Numbered from the stretch's first letter, positions 7,119 to 15,811 are shown. The stretch: 64,000 nt of DNA from Burkholderia cepacia (GCF_001039005.1 NZ_LDWR01000041.1:1-64000), one strand, 5' to 3'. Translations and numbers: made by a program. The notes: a model not told the origin generated them from the letters alone.

Positions 7119-8608
7119 TCGCCATCCCCATTAGAAAGATCGCCCGCCCCGTCGACCGGGTCGAGCGTGTCATATCGAATCCCGAGCCGCCGCTCACGCG
7201 CGAGATCGTCCGCGTTCTCCGTGTCGACCTGCTCAGGATCATCGCCACGCGACAACACCGCACCCGTCCGACTCGCCAGCCCGGAGCGGATCTCCATCCG
7301 CTTCGCCGTGACGTCCTGCACCGGGTGGATATACGGCCAGCCCTGAGGCACCCACCGCACCCGTAGATAGTCGCGACGGCGTCGGTAGTAGTCCGGCATT
7401 GGTATCGCGCCCGACAGCGCACAAGCGTCGACCCACCAGCGCCAGACCTTCCGGCAAAACTGGTGAATGAACACGTTCCACTGGATCTGCTCGATCGAAC
7501 GGCGGAACTCGTTCAAGATCACCCGCAGCACACGATCGCTCACGTCGCGCAGATCGCCCGTCATGACTTCGTACGGCATGCCAACCGATGCCGCAGCCGC
7601 CATCAACTGCTGACGCATGAATGGGCCATAGTCGGCCCCCGCACCCGGCGGCTCCGCAAACGTGACGCTTTCACCCGGAGCCAGCTCCTGCATGCTCCCC
7701 GGTTCGAGCGACACGACCGGCGAGAAGCCGTCGACGTCGTATTGCATTTCGCCACCCGTCACCGGATCTCCCGGAAAACCCGGCTCGGCCGGCGGCTTCG
7801 TGATGAACCCGGCGAAGAGGTTGCTGACCTCCTGCCGGAACAGCACCGCATCGTCGAAGTTGTCCAGCGACTTGAGCCGCAGCAGCACCGTCGACAGTTC
7901 CGGGACACCGCGCACCTGGCCGGGCCGCAACGCGAGGAAAACGTGCGCGATCTCGTCGGCCGGCACGCGTACGGTCTGCATGTTGGTCGTCGACGCACGC
8001 CCGTACTCGCCGGGATGACGCTTTAACAGGTGATATGCAACACGTCGACCATCCGCATCGAACTCAACGCCGTTGACGATCTCGCCCCCGCCCGGCGCGA
8101 TCTCGTTCTTCTCCATCGGCAGCAGATCGCCTTCGAGAAGCTGAATCTGCATCGGGACCGCCAAGCCGTCGCTCGGACTGCGCAGTCGGCGACGCACCAG
8201 CACCTCGCCGTCACTGAAGAACGCACGTGCGGCGAGTGTCTGCACGCCCGCCAAATCAAACAGGTCGTCCGCGTCGATCTCCTCGCAGCTATCCTCCCAA
8301 AGTTGCTTTTGCATCTTGCGCACCGCATCGTTTGGATGCTTCGGGTGCGCTTGGATACCGTTCCCGATCGTGTTCGATACGAGTCGTGCGATCGCCGTTT
8401 TCGCCCACGGATCGTTGCGAATCGCGTCGCGAGCACGCGACCGCAACAGCGGCAGGTTTTGCGCCGCCGCCGCATTCGGTCCCGCGCCCGACGCCCGCCA
8501 CGACTTCGCCCGCGCGCCCGTCGTGCTCGCCGACTCGTAGGCCGCCGCCTTCAGCCGCGTCGGCACCACGAATCCGCGCCGCGCGAGTGACGGATAAGCC
8601 GGCTTCAT
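7115..8608 (-). CDS. Phage portal protein, lambda family (gpB-like)
   Basis: The 497-residue protein is near lambda gpB (533). It shows the family features ARDAIRNDPWAKTAIARLVSN cut to RNDPWAKTAIARLVSN (about 62-77), IGNGIQAHPKHPN, then HVFLALRPGQVRGVPELS and a C-terminal segment QQLMAAAASVGMPYEVMTGD. PF05136 portal proteins form the dodecameric DNA-entry ring. It is coupled to the gpW-like gene upstream (4-bp overlap) and to the protease downstream. An AAAGTTGCTTT copy lies inside it (8299-8309). Confidence 0.92.
   Translation of the reverse strand: MKPAYPSLARRGFVVPTRLKAAAYESASTTGARAKSWRASGAGPNAAAAQNLPLLRSRARDAIRNDPWAKTAIARLVSNTIGNGIQAHPKHPNDAVRKMQKQLWEDSCEEIDADDLFDLAGVQTLAARAFFSDGEVLVRRRLRSPSDGLAVPMQIQLLEGDLLPMEKNEIAPGGGEIVNGVEFDADGRRVAYHLLKRHPGEYGRASTTNMQTVRVPADEIAHVFLALRPGQVRGVPELSTVLLRLKSLDNFDDAVLFRQEVSNLFAGFITKPPAEPGFPGDPVTGGEMQYDVDGFSPVVSLEPGSMQELAPGESVTFAEPPGAGADYGPFMRQQLMAAAASVGMPYEVMTGDLRDVSDRVLRVILNEFRRSIEQIQWNVFIHQFCRKVWRWWVDACALSGAIPMPDYYRRRRDYLRVRWVPQGWPYIHPVQDVTAKRMEIRSGLASRTGAVLSRGDDPEQVDTENADDLARERRLGIRYDTLDPVDGAGDLSNGDGE
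8299..8309. repeat. AAAGTTGCTTT, copy 3 (reverse complement of AAAGCAACTTT)
   Basis: This copy lies in the portal gene, where the minus-strand sequence encodes Lys-Gln-Leu. Confidence 0.65.
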
Positions 8609-8811
8609 CGCACCCCCTTGCCGGCGTGACGAATCCGGACGATCGACGAGCGTCCGGCCGCGCCGTTCAGAGCGCGAATGATCTCGGTCCGTGCTTCGCG
8701 CAGCTCGCCAATCGAGCGATATTTAACTCGCCGGTCGGCATACTGGACTTCCAGCTCACCCTTCGCGATTGCCGACTGGATGCGCTCCAGATCCTGCTTT
8801 GTGTATGCCAT
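8605..8811 (-). CDS. Head-tail joining/completion protein W (lambda gpW family)
   Basis: The 68-residue product is the same size as lambda gpW (68). It starts MAYTKQDLERIQSAIAKGEL and continues with VQYADRRVKYRSIGELREAR, both hallmarks of PF02831. GpW attaches to the portal after packaging and is needed before tail joining. It lies between terminase and portal as in lambda, with a 4-bp overlap with the portal gene and 13 bp after the terminase stop. Very small but strongly supported by sequence and order. Confidence 0.9.
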   Translation of the reverse strand: MAYTKQDLERIQSAIAKGELEVQYADRRVKYRSIGELREARTEIIRALNGAAGRSSIVRIRHAGKGVR

Positions 8812-8824
8812 GCGATTCCCTCGT

Positions 8825-10948
8825 TTAGCGGCGCTTCAGGTACGTCGACCGACCAACACGACGGCCCTGAATGCGCGAAACCCCGCTCGGGGGCGGGGTT
8901 TCGGCGGGTTTTACTACAGGCGGCGACGGCCGCGGCGTCTCGATAATCTCGGGCACGGCTGGCGGATCGGGCGGCACCTCGGCAGGCAGCGCCGAAGGCA
9001 ACACCTCCAGCACCGGAACCGCATCGAACAGCGAGACCTGCGACGCGCGATGCTGCTCGACCTGCCAGTGCGCCTCGGTCATCAGGTGCACCTTCATGCT
9101 GCGGGCCGCGTGCAAGGCGTACCCTTCGCAGTCCAGCGCCTCGTTCCTCTGGCTGATCTTCTTCCACACGCGCTTACCGCCACGTGGCCCCGGCACCTTT
9201 ACCTCGGCCGTGAGCTGCGACAGGTAATCACTGCGCACACCGCTGTACCAGTGCATGCGGCCCGGCCCGTTGCCTTCGAGCTTGAGCCGGTTTTCGAGGA
9301 TCAGATCCTTCGCTCGGCTCACGCCGACCATATACGGCCGCAGCCCGTACTTCGCTGCCTTGCTGTTGTTGCGCGTCGAATCGATCGACGCCTTCGGGAC
9401 GCTGAAAATCTCGGCATCGGCTTCGCTGCTGCCCTTGGCGGCCATGACGTTATGACCGGCCTTCTGCGCAGCACGTACATACTTGTATACCGCGTCCGAC
9501 GTAGCGCCGTCCGAAGAATCGATCGACGTTGCGCGTACGCGGAGCTGCCACCCATTTTCGTGCCGGTACGAGTGCGTAAGCATCGTCGTCAACGCGCCCC
9601 ATACCCCGCCCGTCATCGGATCTTGCTGCTGGTCCGTCACATTGCCGTAAATCTCGCCCCATACGACGAGCCAGCTTTCCTCGCCGCGCCCCCATGCGCG
9701 CACGATGACCGCAAGGCGGTCGTGCTGCACGTCGACGCCCAGCGTCAACAGCAGCCCGCCGGCCGGCACAGTCAGCTCCGTGTACGGCAGCGCTCGTTCC
9801 GCGAGAACGTCCAGCTCGGGCAGGTCGGTCTTGTATTTGTACGGCCGCCCCTGCGAGTTGTTCACAAATGAACGCATCTTCGTATCGTCGCCCTCGCGCA
9901 GCGCCTTGTCGGCCGTCAGCCATTTCTTCACCAGCTCCGCCATGTTCGAGCCGGGGAACGGCGATACCAGCTCGTTGATGCGGAAGCCGGCAACGCCGTG
10001 AAACGGTGCCGTCGCAACCCATCGCCCACGACGGACAGCGCGGATGCGCGTCGCATCGTCCCACAGCGAGCCGCAATGCGGACAGGTGTAACGGGCCGTC
10101 TCCGGTTGTGCGCGGCCGTAGACCTCATGCTCGACTTCAGCGCCTTCGCTCCAGGTGACGTTTTCCCACGCCAGCTCATGCTCTTCATCGCAATCGGGGC
10201 ACGGCACCAGATACACGCGCTGATCCGATGCCGCATAGCCCTGCTGGATGCGCGACAAGCCGTCGACGGTCGGCGTGCCGCCCAAGATCATCTTGCGTCG
10301 CCGGTCCGAATAGCTCTTGTTGCGCTCCTCCAGCAGCGTGATCGAGTCGCCCTGCTCGCGCACGTTCGTGTTCGCGTCGTCCGGCTCCTCGACCGCGACG
10401 ACCGGGGCCGGCGTCGACTTCACGTCGTCCGGTGCGTTCGAGGTGATGAACTTCAGAAACCCGCGCGCGAACGTCTTGTGATCCCACAAGTTGTTTTTGT
10501 CGCGGGCCGCGTGCACCGGTAGCTTTGCCGACAGGCGAGGCGTCACCTCGACCATCGGCTCGAACTTCTCCAGGTTGAACTTCTTCGCCGTCTTCTCTTT
10601 TGGGAACATGACGATCATCGGGCACGGGTCAACGTCGATCCGCTTGCCGATGTAGTTCAGCAGCACGCCATCCGTCCACGCGACCTGCGCCGATTTCATG
10701 CACACGACCTTCTGCACGGTCGGATCGTCCAGCGCTTCGTGCATGCCGAACACCCACGGCGTGATGTTCGGGTTGTACCGGCCGGGGCTGGCCGATCCCT
10801 TCGCGCTCAACCTACGATGTTTGCGCGCCCATTCCGTCGTCCCAATCCGCTCCGGCGGACGCAGCATCTTCGCGATCCGGCGAATCACTGCGTTGACCGT
10901 CTGGGTCGTATTCAGAAAGCTGCTCAAGGCATCCATATATGTGCTCAT
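8825..10948 (-). CDS. Terminase large subunit (lambda GpA family)
   Basis: The 707-residue protein is longer than lambda gpA (641). The N-terminal part has GTTEWARKHRRLS, followed by the Walker-A-like MKSAQVAWTD with K85, and VVAVEEPDD (about 183-191) as Walker B. Two CxxC pairs (CPDCDEEH and CPHCGSLW) follow. The C-terminal nuclease has LGVDVQHDRLAV and NEALDCEGYALHAA. It packages DNA into proheads and cuts cos-type ends. A Pro-rich tail of about 60 residues follows the nuclease and is not part of the usual family. The start overlaps the small subunit gene by 137 bp; M28 (10867) is an alternative start. Confidence 0.92.
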   Translation of the reverse strand: MSTYMDALSSFLNTTQTVNAVIRRIAKMLRPPERIGTTEWARKHRRLSAKGSASPGRYNPNITPWVFGMHEALDDPTVQKVVCMKSAQVAWTDGVLLNYIGKRIDVDPCPMIVMFPKEKTAKKFNLEKFEPMVEVTPRLSAKLPVHAARDKNNLWDHKTFARGFLKFITSNAPDDVKSTPAPVVAVEEPDDANTNVREQGDSITLLEERNKSYSDRRRKMILGGTPTVDGLSRIQQGYAASDQRVYLVPCPDCDEEHELAWENVTWSEGAEVEHEVYGRAQPETARYTCPHCGSLWDDATRIRAVRRGRWVATAPFHGVAGFRINELVSPFPGSNMAELVKKWLTADKALREGDDTKMRSFVNNSQGRPYKYKTDLPELDVLAERALPYTELTVPAGGLLLTLGVDVQHDRLAVIVRAWGRGEESWLVVWGEIYGNVTDQQQDPMTGGVWGALTTMLTHSYRHENGWQLRVRATSIDSSDGATSDAVYKYVRAAQKAGHNVMAAKGSSEADAEIFSVPKASIDSTRNNSKAAKYGLRPYMVGVSRAKDLILENRLKLEGNGPGRMHWYSGVRSDYLSQLTAEVKVPGPRGGKRVWKKISQRNEALDCEGYALHAARSMKVHLMTEAHWQVEQHRASQVSLFDAVPVLEVLPSALPAEVPPDPPAVPEIIETPRPSPPVVKPAETPPPSGVSRIQGRRVGRSTYLKRR
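8876..8903 (-). terminator. Terminator-like hairpin inside the 3' end of the terminase gene
   Basis: The arms CGAAACCCCGC and GCGGGGTTTCG are an exact 11-bp inverted repeat with a short G-rich loop. It is entirely within the coding sequence, 50 bp before the stop. It has only three T residues on the coding strand, so termination is uncertain; an mRNA-stabilising role is equally possible. Confidence 0.45.
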
Positions 10949-11342
10949 TCAACCATTCGACGTCTACCCCGACGCCGTATAGCGTGTGCAGTTCCTGCAC
11001 CAGCTTGTCGGACAGCGACAGCAGCTCCGTTTGAAATGCGCCGACCATCAGGCCATACGCCTGTTCGAGCTGCGCCGCGTTGACGAGCTGCCCCTTCTTC
11101 TCGGCCAGCGTCAGCAGCTTGATCTCGCGATCGACGATCTCGGTCTTCGCACGCTCGGCAACAAGATCGATGCCGGTTCCGCTCGCGCGGCCCGCAGCGA
11201 TCTCGCGCAGGTGCCTGATATATGCGACACGGATCTCATCGATCGACGTCTCGCGGTAATCGAGCCGAACCTTGTCGACGAACCGCGAAACGGCCGACTG
11301 GTCTAGGTCGAGATGGTCGGCGATCTGCTGCTGAGTCGGCAT
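10812..11342 (-). CDS. Terminase small subunit (Nu1-like)
   Basis: The 176-residue protein matches the size of lambda Nu1 (181). It has an N-terminal winged-helix segment QQIADHLDLDQSAVSRFVDK (residues 5-24), a middle with AERAKTEIVDREIKLLTLAE KKGQLV split by a helix break, and an acidic C-terminus. Nu1-type proteins bind cos and dock the large subunit. It is the first gene of the head/packaging block and overlaps the large subunit gene by up to 137 bp. A terminator-like hairpin lies 35 bp upstream of the start, suggesting antitermination controls entry into the late operon. Confidence 0.85.
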   Translation of the reverse strand: MPTQQQIADHLDLDQSAVSRFVDKVRLDYRETSIDEIRVAYIRHLREIAAGRASGTGIDLVAERAKTEIVDREIKLLTLAEKKGQLVNAAQLEQAYGLMVGAFQTELLSLSDKLVQELHTLYGVGVDVEWLNEHIYGCLEQLSEYDPDGQRSDSPDREDAASAGADWDDGMGAQTS

Positions 11343-11376
11343 GAATATGACCCCCTATGGAAACTCGCCAGTAGAG

Positions 11377-11402
11377 AAAAAACGCGGGTGCGAGCCCCCG
11401 CG
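11377..11402 (-). terminator. Terminator upstream of the late (packaging) genes
   Basis: On the minus strand CGCGGG, an 8-nt loop and CCCGCG are followed by TTTTTT. It separates the early/regulatory transcripts from Nu1, as expected for a late operon reached by antitermination. Confidence 0.6.
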
Positions 11403-11558
11403 GGTGCGCGCCCCCAGAGGGTCCCCGCCACGGTCAACGTCTAGACGGAACCACGGCACGTGCCGGATAGGTTTCATCGACACACGGTCGGTGCGTGAGT
11501 CAGCTCGATCCGATGGCACTGTAGAATCGCGCGTCCAAAACCACCACCGGAGATCCAC

Positions 11559-11828
11559 ATGAGCGACTCGCTCAAAAAAATCGCAGAAGCAATGGACGCT
11601 GAGGCTCAGATCAAGCAACAACTTGTCGCTGACAACATGGCGCTTTACACCGTTGTGCGCGCACTCGCCGAAGCCAACGCAAACAATCCGGCATTTGTCG
11701 CCTCTGTCGATACGCTGACAGAGCTGCGCGTATCGAAGCTCATCGCGTCGCATGCGTCCGATGAGATCATCGAGACGTTCAAGCAGTCGGTACGCGACCT
11801 GCTGCCGGAAGCACTGCGGAAGATCTAA
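11559..11828 (+). CDS. Hypothetical small helical phage protein (89 aa)
   Basis: The product starts MSDSLKKIAEAMDAEAQIKQ and is almost entirely helical and mildly acidic. It has no cysteine or membrane segment and is not recognised. It is preceded by a GGAG Shine-Dalgarno 7 bases before ATG (11559) and is the only plus-strand gene in this part of the prophage. A frame on the opposite strand (11355-11855) covers it but reads as low-complexity antisense and was rejected. The isolated orientation and own ribosome site suggest a moron-type gene expressed from the lysogen. Function unknown. Confidence 0.6.
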   Translation: MSDSLKKIAEAMDAEAQIKQQLVADNMALYTVVRALAEANANNPAFVASVDTLTELRVSKLIASHASDEIIETFKQSVRDLLPEALRKI

Positions 11829-12051
11829 GCGTTTCACGGACGCTGCGTTCGGCACGCATCAAGACGGCGATCTCATTACCAGAATCGTCAACCGTGCTCA
11901 GGGCTGTCGACAAAGCCCTGAGCGCTTCCACTCCTTCCTCATCCGCAAACCCATACGACTTCGGATCGTTCTGCGCGGCCTCTTCGACGGCAGCAGCCAC
12001 CCGCTCGCCAAGAATCAGGTCCGCCGGGGCAGTTACAGAGTTTGTACGCAT
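11779..12051 (-). CDS. Hypothetical phage protein (90 aa)
   Basis: From ATG 12051 the frame gives about 90 residues starting MRTNSVTAPADLILGERVAA, with a helical acidic centre (AAQNDPKSYGFADEEGVEAL). It follows the hairpin repeat at 12065 and its 3' end overlaps the convergent plus-strand gene by 50 bp. Codon use is phage-like, but no family is recognised. It is the last gene before the terminator that precedes the packaging genes. A longer frame to 12090 would read through the terminator stem. Confidence 0.45.
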   Translation of the reverse strand: MRTNSVTAPADLILGERVAAAVEEAAQNDPKSYGFADEEGVEALRALSTALSTVDDSGNEIAVLMRAERSVRETLRSSAVLPAAGRVPTA

Positions 12052-12064
12052 CACGCGCTCCAAT

Positions 12065-12218
12065 GCAAAAAGCCCTGAGAGCTTTCGCACTCAGGGCTTC
12101 GATATTCATTTCGTAAGGGCGAACGCCCTCCCAACAGATCCCGACAGACAATTATCGTTGTTGGTCGCGGCGCTCCCGCGATTCAGGACGCCTGTCGGGC
12201 GATTGTTGCGACACGAGT
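12065..12218. repeat. 154-bp dispersed repeat, copy 1 (contains a terminator hairpin)
   Basis: The segment matches 27121-27274 over the whole length with about 13 mismatches by eye and no net length change. On the minus strand it ends in the 10-bp stem AAGCCCTGAG/CTCAGGGCTT followed by TTTTTGC, and a short frame MNIEALS overlaps the 5' arm of the stem. Copy 1 lies just downstream of the zinc-ribbon gene, so the hairpin probably terminates or attenuates that transcript. Confidence 0.75.
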
Positions 12219-12297
12219 GTGCGGTCGCTCACGTATCCAGTGACGCGGTAAAGGATGTGCAGAGTGTAAGCGATCCGCTCTTGAAATGGAATACGTT

Positions 12298-13071
12298 TCA
12301 TCCTCGCAATTGCCGACGCAATGTGTCGTACACCGATCCATCTACTGTATCCAACAGCGCGAGCATATCGTGAAAGCGCCACGACCAGTTTCGCCGATAC
12401 TCATCGAGCGATACGCCAAGCGCGTGCGCCCGGCCCGCGTCGTCGACCTGCCGCTTGCCGGAACCGGAACAGTCGGGGCAAATGTGCCGCCCCTTCGCAT
12501 CCGAAACCGGCGACGCGGCGATCCGCCCCATCCCGCCGCAGTCGTCGCATGGTTCGTATTCCCGAAAGACAAGCGGCCCGTTACGCCCTTCGAAGAACGG
12601 GATACGCTCCTCCGATACACACACCTTGCCGCTGCCTCCACATACATCACACGCGTGCGTTGACGTCGTGACGGGACGTGCTCGACGCACGACACCGCGC
12701 CCCTCGCACTCGACGCACTGATCGTTCACCCACTCGTCGAGCAACCGCAGCGCGAACCTCTCGACTATGTCGACCTTCGATCGCTCGACCGCATGCCCCG
12801 CACGTTGATCGCGACGCTCGTCGCGCGAAAGGCCCGTGAATCGCGCACGTTTAAATCGGCCCGACGTCCGGATCATCTGCGCCAATAGCAACGTTGCACG
12901 TCGAACCATCGCAGGCGTCGGCAGCGGCCCAGCCTTGATGCGGGCCAGCGAGCTACCGAGATCGTTCGCAAAGGCGAGCGCGCCCAAAGTAACTTTAGGA
13001 TCGGCAATCGGGTCGGTGAACTGACCACGAACGCTCACAGCAACGCCCACCCGCTCCTTCAAATCAATCAC
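12298..13071 (-). CDS. Four-zinc-ribbon phage protein, possible late antiterminator (Q-like)
   Basis: The 257-residue protein has a helical N-terminal half and then four CxxCxGxG modules at C119/C122, C141/C144, C175/C178 and C198/C201, the DnaJ-type zinc-binding pattern. Phage antiterminators of the phi82/phi21 Q group carry comparable zinc motifs, and the gene sits between the replication gene and the packaging genes, in front of two terminators. Those facts support a Q-like role but do not prove it. It starts with GTG at 13071 behind an AGGAG site. A DnaJ-like chaperone is less likely because no J domain is present. Confidence 0.55.
   Translation of the reverse strand: MIDLKERVGVAVSVRGQFTDPIADPKVTLGALAFANDLGSSLARIKAGPLPTPAMVRRATLLLAQMIRTSGRFKRARFTGLSRDERRDQRAGHAVERSKVDIVERFALRLLDEWVNDQCVECEGRGVVRRARPVTTSTHACDVCGGSGKVCVSEERIPFFEGRNGPLVFREYEPCDDCGGMGRIAASPVSDAKGRHICPDCSGSGKRQVDDAGRAHALGVSLDEYRRNWSWRFHDMLALLDTVDGSVYDTLRRQLRG
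12986..12996. repeat. AAAGTAACTTT, copy 4 of the dispersed near-palindrome
   Basis: This copy lies in the zinc-ribbon gene, encoding Lys-Val-Thr-Leu on the minus strand. Confidence 0.7.
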
Positions 13072-13092
13072 GACTCTCTCCTATTCGTCCTA

Positions 13093-13225
13093 ATGTCCCA
13101 AGGGATAAAGCTTGCAGGGGTGCGCGCCTGCGACATGCGCAACATGCGCCGCTCACGTCGCGCATGTCACGCCCCTGCACCCGCGCCCGAGACCACGCCT
13201 TGGGACATTGGGACATGGGACGTCC
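13093..13225. repeat. Nested triple inverted repeat with iteron-like TGGGACA copies
   Basis: Three nested arms are exact: ATGTCCCAAGG (13093-13103) with CCTTGGGACAT (13198-13208), GCAGGGG (13114-13120) with CCCCTGC (13172-13178), and GACATGCGC (13132-13140) with GCGCATGTC (13160-13168). The right arm continues into two further copies of TGGGACA/TGGGACG. It fills the 214-bp gap between the replication protein and the zinc-ribbon gene. A replication origin, a structured 3'-UTR or a protein-binding array are the candidate roles. Confidence 0.6.
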
Positions 13226-13285
13226 GCAGCGCGCCAAGACGGGGCAAGTGGCGCGCTTACCGTGCAGGCACAGCGCGCCACGCGA

Positions 13286-15793
13286 TCACAGCGGACTGTC
13301 GTCATCACCCGCTGCGACCAACTCACGTTCGACTTGCGGCTCTTGCTCTTCGCACACGTAGTACCAACCGCGCGACCCGGTCGACTCGCGCTTGCGCACC
13401 CACCCGAGCGACTTCAGCGCCTTGCCGATGCGGCGCTGCTCCGCGAGCGTCCACTTCGACGTGTCGAGCTTCAGAATGTCCGCGAGGATTTCCTCCATCG
13501 TCGTGCGCGACACGAATTCCAGGGCCTTGGCGATCTTGTCCTCGTACACGTCACCTTCGTAGCGCTCCGCCTGCTCGATCTCAAACAGCGGGCGCTCATG
13601 CTCTTCTACGTGCCACACGACGCCCGAGCGATACAGGTGCACGGCTTCCGCCCAGAGCTGATCGCGAACGGCCACAATGCCGTCGATGTCGACCAGCCCG
13701 CCCACACGCAGCGGCCAGTAACGCCGGTTGCCCGACTCGTCTTTCAGGTACGTGTCGAAGTTGACCGAGCCAGCGAACACGCACTGACGCGGGACGTCGG
13801 TCGCACGCTTGCCGTAGAAGTTGCGGAACCGGTCGACGGCCGTCGCGAAGAAGCTCTTCACCGCCGAAGAGTCGGCCTTGTTCAACGAGTCCAGTTCAGC
13901 CAGCTCGATCACCCATTTGCCGGCAAGCACCGCGTACGTGTCTTTGTTGCCGATTTGGATCGGCGTATCGGTGAACCACGGAGCGCCAGCCAGTACCTTC
14001 AGCGCCGTCGACTTTCGATGCCCCTGCTTGCCTTCGAGGATCAGGACGTTGTCGACCTTGCAGCCCGGCTCCATCACGCGCGCAACGGCCGCGATCATCC
14101 ACTTCATGAACGCGAGCCGCACATACTCGCTGTCGGCCACACGCAGGTACGTCGACGGCATGGATCGCACGCGCGACACGCCGTCCCATTTCAGCCCTTC
14201 AAGGTATTCGCGCACGTCATGGAAGTGGGTCGCATCCGCCACCAACAGGACCGCGTTCATCACGACATCAGTGCGTGTATCAAGGCCATACCGTTGGGAC
14301 AACCAGAGAACGGTCCGCTGGTCGTCCATGTCGGTCCATTCGCCCGTCACACCCTGCGGGAACGGCGGCGCTTTGCGCTTCATCACGCGACCACCGAAGT
14401 CATCCTGTTCGATCACGCCCTGCCACGCCTTGTGGTTCGACAGGATCAGGTGCACGTTCCCCAGTGTCGGCAGCAGCCGGCCCTTGTCCGACCGCGCGAG
14501 ATCCTGCTCCCACGTGTGCGCACCGTTCTCTGCCTCGTAGCCGTCCCATTCCGGCTGTTTCGCGGCAGCGGCCGTCGCGGTAGGTTTCGTCGGCGTGACG
14601 TCCGCGGTCGACACGTTGACCGTCGCAGGCCGAATCTCTTCGTTGGCTGGCGCGATGACGCGCAAGATTGCGGCTTGCACCTGCGCCTCGACAGCCTCGA
14701 AGCCCTCTTCGACGTGCAGGTCATTGAAATCGGTCAGCTTGCGTTCGCCACGATTGGCGAAGATCGGAAAGACGACGCTGACGTCGTCGACCGTCGCTGC
14801 CGCCTCGTACGCACGCTTCAGGCCCGTGTTCTCGAAGCGCTTGCGGCGCTGCGGCATCACATCGTTACCGTAGCTCACCTCCACGTACGGCACGCCGTTG
14901 TCGTCACGTCGACGTGACACCGCGACCATGTACCACGTATTCTTCGCCTCGATCCGCACCGGGTCTGCACCAAACACCAGCTCACCACAGAAAGCGAACT
15001 CGTCGGCGAGCCAGTCGCGCACGCGCTGCTCGATCTTCCAGTCGTCGTCGGCGCAGATCAGCACGTGCGCATCCGGATACGTCGCACGCAGGTAGCGCAC
15101 GGCCGGGAGGATGCCGCCCGCGTCAAAGCAGATATCGACAGCGAACGCGTCATCGATCGCCATACGGATCGCCCGCGCGGTTGCATAGCCTTCGGCCACC
15201 AGCACGATCTGGTCGTCTGCACCAACCTCGCCAAGCAGATACGACGCGCCCTTCTTTTCCATGCCCTTGTTGAAGCGCTTCGCGCCGTCCGGCGTGATCT
15301 TCTGCAGGCCGACGAGACGAGCGTCGTCGCCGTACTGATACATCGGCACGAAGATCGTGCCGTCCACGTCGAAACGCACGCCTTCGGCCGTGATGTGTTT
15401 GCGGTCCAGGTACGCGGACTCGCCATGCTCTGCCGCACGACCCCACTGGTCGCGTGCACGGTTCGCGGCGAGCTTCGCCTGCCGCGCGTCACGCTCTGCC
15501 TGTTCACGTTCGGCCGCTTCCTGTCGGCGACGCGTCTCGGCGAGCACCTCCTCGCTCAACGGTGCGCCGCTCCACTCAAATCGCTCCGTGCCCGGATCGT
15601 CCCCGGAGAAATGGCCAAACGTACCGCCATAGCCGATTGTCGCGCCCTTGCTGACGACCTCGCGTAGCTGATACCAATACTTCTTGCGCGGCCCGTACCG
15701 ATGATGTTTGCCGTCCGCGACGGGATGGCCGGCGGGCAGGTCGGGATGACCCGCCGCACGCAATTGTTGAACGATCTGGTCCAGTGTCGCCAT
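13286..15793 (-). CDS. Phage replication protein: Toprim primase-like N-terminus, VirE-type helicase C-terminus
   Basis: The start at 15793 (behind GAGGGA) gives 835 residues. Residues 1-75 resemble the primase zinc-free N-terminal part of phage DNA-primase/helicases. Residues about 195-255 form a Toprim domain (VLVAEGYATARAIR, then VLICADDDWK). The C-terminal half is a VirE/DUF5906-type P-loop ATPase with LILEGKQGHRKST (about 581-593) and RQCVFAGSVN. Such proteins prime and unwind phage DNA. It begins the replication part of the leftward early operon and carries the AAAG palindrome in its leader (15812). The frame extends upstream to 16351, but that part overlaps two other genes. Confidence 0.82.
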   Translation of the reverse strand: MATLDQIVQQLRAAGHPDLPAGHPVADGKHHRYGPRKKYWYQLREVVSKGATIGYGGTFGHFSGDDPGTERFEWSGAPLSEEVLAETRRRQEAAEREQAERDARQAKLAANRARDQWGRAAEHGESAYLDRKHITAEGVRFDVDGTIFVPMYQYGDDARLVGLQKITPDGAKRFNKGMEKKGASYLLGEVGADDQIVLVAEGYATARAIRMAIDDAFAVDICFDAGGILPAVRYLRATYPDAHVLICADDDWKIEQRVRDWLADEFAFCGELVFGADPVRIEAKNTWYMVAVSRRRDDNGVPYVEVSYGNDVMPQRRKRFENTGLKRAYEAAATVDDVSVVFPIFANRGERKLTDFNDLHVEEGFEAVEAQVQAAILRVIAPANEEIRPATVNVSTADVTPTKPTATAAAAKQPEWDGYEAENGAHTWEQDLARSDKGRLLPTLGNVHLILSNHKAWQGVIEQDDFGGRVMKRKAPPFPQGVTGEWTDMDDQRTVLWLSQRYGLDTRTDVVMNAVLLVADATHFHDVREYLEGLKWDGVSRVRSMPSTYLRVADSEYVRLAFMKWMIAAVARVMEPGCKVDNVLILEGKQGHRKSTALKVLAGAPWFTDTPIQIGNKDTYAVLAGKWVIELAELDSLNKADSSAVKSFFATAVDRFRNFYGKRATDVPRQCVFAGSVNFDTYLKDESGNRRYWPLRVGGLVDIDGIVAVRDQLWAEAVHLYRSGVVWHVEEHERPLFEIEQAERYEGDVYEDKIAKALEFVSRTTMEEILADILKLDTSKWTLAEQRRIGKALKSLGWVRKRESTGSRGWYYVCEEQEPQVERELVAAGDDDSPL

Positions 15794-15811
15794 ACGATAA
15801 TTCCCTCTATC

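Noticed and set aside
11355..11855. A 166-codon minus-strand frame over the 89-aa plus-strand gene
   Set aside because: The plus-strand frame has its own ribosome site and a normal composition; this one runs through the terminator and into the gap before the packaging genes.
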